NCBI GenBank assembly: GCA_033002965.1
Contig: JAURVB010006221.1
Span: 62,001-126,000 of the forward strand
Reading direction: 5' to 3'
DNA: 64,000 nucleotides
Origin: Piper betle
Lineage: Eukaryota; Streptophyta; Magnoliopsida; Piperales; Piperaceae
Part shown: one piece after another, positions 55,801 to 64,000 of the stretch
How the letters are laid out: the number at the start of each line of letters is the position of its first letter
Numbering within the stretch: position 1 is the stretch's first letter
Notes under the pieces: generated by a model
Database searches by the model: none
What the model saw: the letters and a program-made list of their open reading frames with translations, nothing else
What the model was told of the DNA's origin: nothing
Position numbers and translations under genes: made by a program

Positions 55801-58800
55801 ATGCATGAACTTCAGCCTGAGGTATGCAGAGTTCGTGCAGAGTCAATTTTTATTTGCTCGCTTGGATGGTGATATTTGAGTTTGTGCCAAGTCGGTTCTT
55901 ATATGTTCACTTGGCTAGCTGCTTTGACATTTCGCACCCATTTTAAACTTTCATTTTTATTGGATTTTATGCAAAGAAGATAAATTGCTGTTTTCAAAAC
56001 ATGTAATGATTTCATTACTTGTGAAAGCTGTGATTACCAGCCTTTTACCATAATGTACTGACGTTAAGCTGAGCATATTTCACCTTTCATTATTGTAATC
56101 CATCTGATGAAATTGAGTCTGTATTAGTCATTGTTTTGATATTTATATTCATTATTGTTTAGAGGGAAGCATCTGTTAGGAGTTAAAACTACATAGTGAA
56201 ACAGAAGGAAGTGATAGGTGTATGTCCAGGAGAAGTCAGGATGTTCAAGGAGAGAAAAAGAAGGGATTAGTGCAAAATTTTTATGTCTTGTCGATTGCAA
56301 ATCAAAAGGGGACTTAAATACATCATCACAAATAACCTAATGGGCATCATTAATGACCTTGGCATACTTACTAAGCAGCTACCACCAACAATAGGCACCC
56401 CTTAGTTGTCCATTAACAAGCAAGTAGGTCTAATGGTTTTTAACGACTAAGAACAGGACACTATGTTATAATGGTAAATACGCCCGGGGGCAAGTTTACT
56501 AAAAGAGGAAAGTTTTTTTAACAACATCAAGAAGGATGTCTAGCTTCAAGGTCTGCTGTTATTCACTTCATAGATGGGTTTAATGTTTTGCTTTCTATGT
56601 GAACATGTAGCTCATGAACATAGGACGGTGTGATTAGATATGGAATTAGTATTTTTTATATGTGTACATTCATGTCTGTTTACTTTAAGAGCTTTCAATG
56701 CCTACACAACTTAAATTTTATGCTATTCACGGCTATAAGTTGCTTGCTGTCTTAATTATGTTCTGCTGTAAGATGCCTATTGTAGCATTTAACTGCAATT
56801 TTTTTAGTTCCATCTGATGAAATTGAGTTTCTATATTAGTCATTGTTTTGATATTTATATTCATTATTGTTTAGAGGAAGGCATCTGTTAGTTTGGACTA
56901 TAGTGAAACAGAAGGAAGCCAGAGGCGTTAATGTACAGGAGAAGTCGGGATGTTCAAGGAAAGAAAAAGAAAGGATTAGTACAAAATTTTTGTTTGTCTT
57001 GTCTATTGCAACTCCAAGGGGACTTAAATACATCATCACAAATAACCTAATGAGCCTCATTAATGGCCTCGGCAATACTTAATAAGCAACTAAGACTCTC
57101 CTTAGATACACCCTAGTGGCAAGTTTACTAAAAGAGGAAAGTTTTTTTAACAACATCAAGGATGTCAAGCTTTTTAAGGTTTGTTACTCCTTAGATGTCC
57201 ATTAACGAGCAAGTAGGTCTAAAGGCTCATGAATGACTAAGAATGGGACACTATGTACCTAATGGCAAGTTTACTAAAAGAGGAAAGTTTTTTTAACAAC
57301 ATCAAGAAGGATGTCTAGCTTCAAGGTCTGCTGTTATTCACTTCATAGATGGGTTTAATGTTTTGCTTTCTATGTGAACATGCAGCTCATGAGCATAGAA
57401 CGGTGTTGATGAGAAATGGAATTAGCATTTTTATATCCGTACATACATGTCTGTTTGCTTTATGAGCTTTCAATGCCTACTCAACTTCTCAATTTTTTTG
57501 CTATTCACGGCTATAAGTTGCTTGCTGTCTTAGTTGTGTTTTGATATAAGATGCCTATTGTAGCATTTGACTGCAATTTTTTAGTTCCTTCAAGTCATAA
57601 TCATTTTGACCTTTATCATTGGGTAGATGGCATATATCTTCGAAGGAAAGTCATGTTTGGAAGTGCAAGATGCTGCAGCGGCATTGAGTAAAAAGTTGGC
57701 ACAGACTGCCCAAGAAATTTTTGGTGATTTTGAGGAAGCTGTTGAAAAAGATGCCACCAAGACAGCTGTGCTTGATGGAACTGTCCATCCTCTCACAAGC
57801 TATGTCATCAATTATGTAAAATTTCTCTTTGAGTAAGTCCATTTACTATGCATGCCAAATTTTCTTTTCTAATTATCTGGCACTATTAATCCTTAGTAAA
57901 TTAAAAATTTTGCTATTTCTATCACATGAATTCTAGATTAGAATCTATGCCCCTGACCTCTTTTTGGGTTAAGGTGGAAGATGAAGAATAATAAGGATTC
58001 ATCCTTGTGCATGTGAATGCTTTCATCATGATTCGCATGAAGCTGTTTTTTGCTGTTAGTACATTCTTGAGAATTGAGATTTGTGGGTCCAGAAGTGAGT
58101 ATAATGTTAATTGATAACCAGAGGCCTGACCAAACATTTTTTGCATGTTTTTGTCTTATTGATTTGAATGTGAGTGCAATTAATGGTGACTCGAATCCAT
58201 GCTGCCGGCATAGCCTTTTAAGATGATGGTAACAATAAATAAGTGGTACCTCATTTCAAATGTCTTTGGGCCATGCTGAATCTTAGCATAATATCTTTTA
58301 AGGTCAAACATTGGTAATATTGGGTGCTTTCATTAATTATATCTGATAATTTCTGCAGCTACCAATTAACTTTGAAGCAACTTTTTCAAGAATTTGATAG
58401 CGGGTCAAAGGACTCCAACTCTCAATTGGGAGATCTGACTATACGAATTATGCAAGCTCTTCAGACCAATTTGGATGGCAAATCTAAGCAGTATAAAGAT
58501 CCCGCTTTAACTCAACTATTCCTTATGAATAATATACACTACATGGTCAGATCTGTGCGAAAGTGAGCTCTTACTTCTGTGCTATGTTAATTGTGCTTTT
58601 TTGTTCATATTTCTTATTTTTTCTCTTCTTTTTTTCAAACTTGTTGACAACTTTTTCTCTTGATTATTCCTCAGGTCTGAAGCCAAGGATTTGTTGGGGG
58701 ATGACTGGGTGCAAAGACACCGCAGAGTGGTTCAGCAGCATGCTAATCAGTATAAAAGGGTGGCTTGGGGAAAGGTAAAATTTAAGAGCGAAGTCAGTAT

Positions 58801-60315
58801 GCCAAATTATCTTGACAATATTTGTAATTTTGTCAAGTCACGTTTCTGTAATTTTTTGAACTGTGTCAACTAGTTTGTGTAAATAATTTTTTCGTTCCTC
58901 CTTTATTCCATCACTCAAACGCTTCACCATTTTCATGTCCATGTGCTTGCAATTTTGGAGGATGCTGATCTCAACTGCAATTGATGCATTTGCTGAAATT
59001 ATGGGTGCTAATCTATAAAATGCAAACTGCTACGTCCATTATCTCATTTTTGGCATTTTATAACTTGCCTGATTATGGCGAAGTTTGAAAGCTTGACTAG
59101 TGCAAGTCATTGAACTTTGGGCATCTATATGAAAAAAAGCACTTATGTACAACTGATAAATTTTGTGTTTCTGAATGTAGAATTTATTCGACATAAATGA
59201 TCTTATGAATTTTTTTCTATTTATGAATTGATTTTTATCCAAGTTCTTGGTCTTGGTGTCAAGTGTTATATTTTTTGATGAATGGAACAATCTTTTGGCT
59301 AGCGAAGAAGATTGTTATGTACTTGTAGTGTTGTAAGAGTTGAGCTCAAACACTGCTTTGTTTGGCTAACTTATTTAGAAGTTGTGTTTTTAATTTCTAA
59401 GTATTTTGCAAAAATTTGCATAATTGTCACTGCAGATTCTCCAATGCCTTTCTGCTCAAGGCTTGACTTCATCGGGTGGCAGTGCACCTGGAAGCGATGT
59501 GGCAAATAGCAGTGGTGTTTCTAGAGCTATGGTAAAGGACAGGTCTGAGATTTCTAAATTCTTTGACGCTCATGTTGGTAATTTTGGAGATTCTATGAAA
59601 ATTACTACACTGAAGATATTATCCCATTCCATTTATTTGAATCAGATTCAAGTCTTTCAATATGCAATTTGAGGAGCTTTATCTTCGTCAATGTCAGTGG
59701 AATGTTCCTGATAATGAGTTGCGGGAACATTTGAGATTGTCAATTGCAGAAGTTCTTTTGCCAGCTTACCGATCTTTTATTAAGAGATTTGGGTATGTTA
59801 TAACATCTAGCTTGATTCACTTATTAGATAAATATGATGCTGTGAATATTGTTGAATTCATAAAAATATAGCTGGAAAGCATGAGACCTTTTGAGCGTAT
59901 ATCTTAGGGGGCCATGTTCTACTTCTAGTGATCCTGTATAAATGCTTGCACATAAATGCATGAATAAAATTCCTTTATCGAAGCATCTGGTTTCTTTATT
60001 TAGTATTACATATGCTTTATATGGTGTCTAATAATTTTGACTGCGATGCTTGGATGGAAACAACTTTATGTCGTGTTGCCATGCTTTATATTGTGTCTAA
60101 TATTTTGAGTTTTGTCTGTGATGCTTGGATGGAAACAACTTAATATCGTGCTGCCATCTCTATCTTTTGTTAAAAATTTCGGAGATGTGTATTTCAGGCC
60201 TCTTATTGAAGGTGGCAAGTCTCCTCAGAAGTACATAAGATTCAAGCCGGAAGAGGTGGAAGCAACACTAGGCAACTTATTTGAAGGAAAGATGGTTAAT
60301 GATCTTAGGCGATAA
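52891..60315 (+). CDS. EXO70A1: EXO70A1, exocyst complex subunit, 12 exons, intact
   Basis: Exocyst subunit that binds the plasma membrane and tethers secretory vesicles; in plants the A1 form serves polar growth, xylem and stigma function and Casparian strip positioning. Exons: 52891-53073, 53184-53279, 54010-54215, 54920-55159, 55391-55529, 55612-55821, 57627-57832, 58359-58562, 58675-58774, 59436-59542, 59646-59792, 60198-60315. All introns are GT-AG and phases agree throughout, giving 652 codons with the stop, the family's usual length. Landmarks: [138 protein letters not shown]. The start at 52891 is the first ATG of the open frame; the ATG at 52918 would also give a family-like N-terminus. 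Exon 1 is GC-rich. Intron 6 is enlarged by a duplication. Confidence 0.96.
56101..57588. repeat. Tandem duplication inside EXO70A1 intron 6
   Basis: Unit 1 (56101-56810) and unit 2 (56811 to about 57588) both begin CATCTGATGAAATTGAG and end with 'gatgcctattgtagcattt...ctgcaatttttt'. Unit 2 has an extra internal copy of 'gtttactaaaagaggaaag', so that phrase occurs three times (about 56495, 57123, 57259). Scattered substitutions and small indels separate the units. Confidence 0.9.
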
Positions 60316-63220
60316 TTTTCATTTCAGTGGATAATTATAAGCAAAGGTCGCCTTTTTGAAGTAAACAAATCATGTTCTATGTTTGGTTTTTCTTCCCTTC
60401 CAACCCCCCCCCCTCTCCTGATCTTCTATGTAAGTCGAGTGCCTGTATTTTTATAAATAAATAAATTAACGCATGATGTGTTGTCTTCATTTATTTAGGA
60501 CCTTCAATTTTTTTGATGTTCTTTGCATATTCTTTGTAGCTGTTGGATCAAACCAGTGAATGTTTTGCTTTAAGGTCTTACAAGATCAATTAAACAACTG
60601 GGAGGAGTGAAAATATTCAATCAATTGGCAGTGTTCTGGTTGTTTGCACAAATATTGGCATTTTTCCAACCATGAAATTGTTAATGACTTTCGCCTCTGA
60701 CTTTATCAATTTGCAGTCTCTATTTTTCAACATTTTTTCTCAGATTGGGATGCTGTATTCTTATTCGGAGGATCAAAGCGTTGGAATGGTGGATACACAT
60801 TGATTTCCTGTCCAAGCTAGAGATCTTGAGCACTGTCAATCTACGTTGGCAGTAAGATTTATTGTCCCCATTGTCGTCTCTATATTCATTGGACCCTTTT
60901 TGTCTGCATACTGCATGCCGTCTGAAATCAAAGCATTTCCAATTAGGCTGCTATTTCGCCTGTTCCTAAACTCGTTTCACCACTTCCTGTGTAAATCTTC
61001 TCGTTGATGATGAGTATTATTGAGCTATTCAATTTTCACCCAATTCCTTTTTTCAACACAAATCTTCACCGTTGGATGAGGCATTGATTTTTAGCAGCAG
61101 AGATCATCAGAAATAATCAATAGCCATTATGTTGGCTTTCATTTTGCCTCGTGTTGTTGGAAGATTAATCTACCACTTATTAAGCCTTTCAGGGATTTGA
61201 AACACTGTGCAATTATTTCTTTCCTGTGCCTTCTACAATACGGCTCCTCCCCTTTCTATGTTCACTTTTGAAAACTTAAACGAGAGATTCATGCAAGTAA
61301 GCTTTTGACTGTCTTTTCTGCCTCTGAGCGCCGTGGGCTGTATCTTTATTTTTGCATTCGTAACACGGAAGGATCATTCCCTCTTTCTTGGCTCGATAAT
61401 TTTTTTTGGTGGTGAGTTTCTAGTGCCCATTTATGGTTGTAAAAATCGGAGGCTAAGGGGTGGTGGTAGACGGCACACGGGGTCAGCGGGAAGGGGCGGC
61501 AGCACACAGTCAGAGGGAAAGGCGGCGGCGGCAGGAGGGCAATATAAAGGGTATTTTTATAATTTTAAAATTTTAATTATAACTTTGCCCATATATAAAT
61601 AATTTATTTAATATCATGCGAAAGGTATTTTTAATATCATCCAAGTGCCCATTTTCCTTATTCCATCTTCTCAAAATACTCTTTCATTCCTTCTTTTTAT
61701 CCTGTCTGGGGCTTTCTCCACTTTAGAATCTCCCTAACATGAAGCTTTCTTTCTTTGTTCTCTCTTCACTATCATGCTAATGAATATCCTTCCCTCTCTT
61801 TGAACATGGCCGCTCTAAAACAGAATTACCAACTTAATATTCAGATGGATTCTGAATGTTAGGGCTCCCAAAACTTCAAGAAAGATGCTTGAGCACTTCT
61901 CATCAGTGCAACTAGATGGTAAGTGTCAGCTAAAACCTGGTTTAGAAAGAGATGGCCTTTTTGGTTGGGATCATTTTCCAACGAAGATATCCTTGCCTTG
62001 TGCACTTTCCTAGCTTCTCAACATGTGGCCTTTCCTGGAATCTATCTTTCTGGACTTGTGGGCTCCCCACATGCAAGTTAACAACAAACGGCAGCATGAT
62101 TCATGCAGATTTGTTGAACCCTTGTGACCTTGGAAAATTTTTTTATCTTCAAGTTTGTAATCGTTTACAATTTCTTATTCGATCTAAGTAAAAAAAATTG
62201 TGTGAGGCTCAAGATCGGTACATTCATAATTGCATTTTTTTGAGGACAAGCTTAGCTTTATTATACCTTCTGATTATGACATTGAAGGAACATCTAACAT
62301 GGCTCTTTCGATTTACGCAAATCAGACAAAGCTAGGCTAATGAGGAAGTTTTTAGAAGTGAAATGGATTTATGGAAGGGGTCGGTGGTGCATGCCGGAAA
62401 CAAATAGGTAGCGTTAGGTAGAAGGTAGTGCTTAATTACATCTCTCTCGGATTGCAAAATAAAGTCCAAACTTGTTGCTATCATGCATACGCACTCACTC
62501 GAGCAATTATACACACGCACCCCACTTCCGATAGAGATGGCGGTCATTGAACCTGTTTAGTATACTTGCGTAATTGCTATGAATCAACAGATAAATTTCA
62601 CACTTAATTGAGACAATTCATGTATTTGACTGTGAATTTTGGGGGTAAATTTGCTATTTGACAGTACAGATATATTTAAGAAAGTCAATTACTAGCAATA
62701 ATCTTCAAGTTTAGGAAGCTCTTCCAATCAATCCCTCCGTATATATGTGGGAGTAGCAGGCCGGGCTAGATTGTTCATAAAGTCTTCACGAATTTACGAC
62801 TTCCCGCAGTACAAACCTGATTCCTGATAGGTCTGGTGGCTCTGGACTGGCAAGTGAGTTTGATGAAATCATCTCCTCTGAACGCATATAAATATGTCTT
62901 GGATTAAGAGTGCAGTACCCAGAATATTTTTTGGGTACAATTATGTATTAACACTCCATGAGATCAAGTTGGGCAAATTATATTTTCTTACCACTAATTA
63001 ACACTTAATTAGCTCTGTGATGGTTGGTTTCAAGAAGTGATCTATATCTTATTCACCATGAATCTTTTTTGGGATTTATATCTTAATTAATTGCATTCAT
63101 CATTTGATAACATGCTACAGAACAAATAGATTTTAATGTGTCTTACCCTTCATAAATCATTTTTTTTCATGAGAACAATAATTCGTAGTTTAATAAAAAA
63201 AAGGGCAGTTAATGCGGTAC
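60316..63220. other. 3' flank and intergenic DNA, no recognised gene
   Basis: The beginning must hold the EXO70A1 3' UTR. A GC-rich patch at 61450-61550 and short frames (61333-61602, 61952-62191) show no domain. A run of plus-strand C lies near 60405. Confidence 0.5.
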
Positions 63221-63279
63221 CCACCATCAAAGAACTCTGTTGTCTTGCTTGTCCCGCCTGATTGCTTAGGACGACCGAC
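63221..63279 (-). other. Possible exon of an unidentified minus-strand gene
   Basis: Minus-strand segment bounded by an acceptor (TATATGCAG|GTCGG) and a donor (GGTGG|GTACCG), encoding VGRPKQSGGTSKTTEFFDG without stops. The composition is exon-like against AT-rich surroundings. I do not recognise the family, and neighbouring exons are not seen inside the window. Confidence 0.3.
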
Positions 63280-64000
63280 CTGCATATAATATTAGAAAAA
63301 TGGCGTTTTAATGATACAATAATAATACTACAAGAATGCCACCCGTCAAGTGTGTTCTAATCCATGCTTTAATCAATAAAATATAAAAAGTCTAGTATTT
63401 GTATTTTACAAGTCGAGCAGAAAATCCCCCAAATGCAATGTGTCAAGAACTAATTAAATTTTTTTTACAAAGCGAGAAGAAACCAGTGGGCCGTCAAAGC
63501 TAAAAGGAAAACAATGATTGAGCTTGACATGTATCTGATAAGAGTAATTTGTGTGTGGCCAAGAAGGTTTTATGTTCCAGTAAACTAACTATGCATAATG
63601 GGTAGAAGCCAACTCTCTATTAGACAATTAGTTATTCTTTATTAGCGTATGTTCATTTAAATTATTAATTTATGTGGTAAATCCCAGCAATGGTGTGATC
63701 ATTGACATGGATTTTTATTACAGCTCGATTCCTGGAAGAGACAAAAGCCATCGGAGATGCGTCTAAACACTTAAACCATCTTGTGTTATGTTATATTATA
63801 CATAAGAAACTTCGTATATAGAGGAGATTATTATGTGAGCAGAGGAAGAGTGAAGAGAACACATTCTTTTGGCAATGGTCAGTAATAACACTCTACCTAT
63901 ACTTAGTTTACAAGAATTGATACAAGCTCCCAGACTAGATCAGACATCCACCTGAGTATATATTTATTATCTTTCCAACCACAAATATTAATAATTATAC
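63280..64000. other. AT-rich intergenic or intronic DNA
   Basis: No reading frame, repeat or RNA gene is recognised. If the segment at 63221-63279 is an exon, this would be upstream intron or leader. Confidence 0.4.

Noticed and set aside
1..64000. tRNA, rRNA, CRISPR arrays and bacterial-type operons
   Set aside because: Searched by eye. No cloverleaf with A and B boxes, no rDNA and no regularly spaced short repeats were recognised. The tRNA-like GGTATCAGAGC matches are retrotransposon primer-binding sites.

Overview
The window is nuclear DNA of a flowering plant. The evidence is GT-AG introns, plant-specific gene families (a TMK receptor kinase and EXO70A1), and a dense load of plant LTR retrotransposons. 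I cannot name the species. The GC-rich first exons of two genes would fit a monocot or another non-core-eudicot lineage, but that is weak inference.

Bases 1 to about 26500 are repeat-derived. On the minus strand a broken Ty3/gypsy (Tekay-like) gag-pol runs off the left edge. Its 5' LTR is at 2567-3883. Next come a 4.4 kb TG...CA element with target-site duplication (TSD) ACTAT that carries a nested solo LTR, a solo LTR with TSD GTATA, and a compound of two minus-strand TRIM-like mini-retrotransposons. Degenerate LTR relatives in the opposite orientation follow at 13.4-15.6 kb. A decayed minus-strand Athila/Tat-type gag-protease with a plant-transposon-protein domain fills 18.9-21.7 kb and contains a near-perfect 119-bp-arm inverted repeat. 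From 22.3 to 26.5 kb I recognise nothing.

Bases 26.5-39 kb are a gene island. It holds a TMK4-like leucine-rich-repeat receptor kinase (+), a convergent ESCRT gene VPS60 (-), a divergent wreck of a CTF7/ECO1 cohesin acetyltransferase gene (+), and a small plant gene of unknown function (+). The three otherwise well-preserved genes each carry one or two 1-base frameshifts, mostly in or beside short G/C runs. This looks like an assembly or read-error signature rather than independent gene death.

Bases 39392-45464 are a complete young non-autonomous Ty3/gypsy element. It has 1.5 kb LTRs at about 99.7 percent identity, TSD GTTGC and an intact gag-protease ORF, but no reverse transcriptase or integrase. 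Bases 46563-51474 are a full Ty1/copia element with identical 181-bp LTRs, TSD AGGTT and a 1452-codon intact gag-pol, so it inserted very recently and may be able to move.

Bases 52891-60315 are an intact 12-exon EXO70A1 exocyst gene with a tandem duplication inside intron 6. The right end is mostly unannotatable, with one possible exon near 63250. The host genes are ordinary housekeeping and trafficking or signalling genes (auxin-linked receptor, ESCRT-III, exocyst) and do not form an operon-like system. I found no convincing undescribed system. The best leads are the non-autonomous gypsy element, the TRIM compound, the large hairpin and the frameshift pattern.
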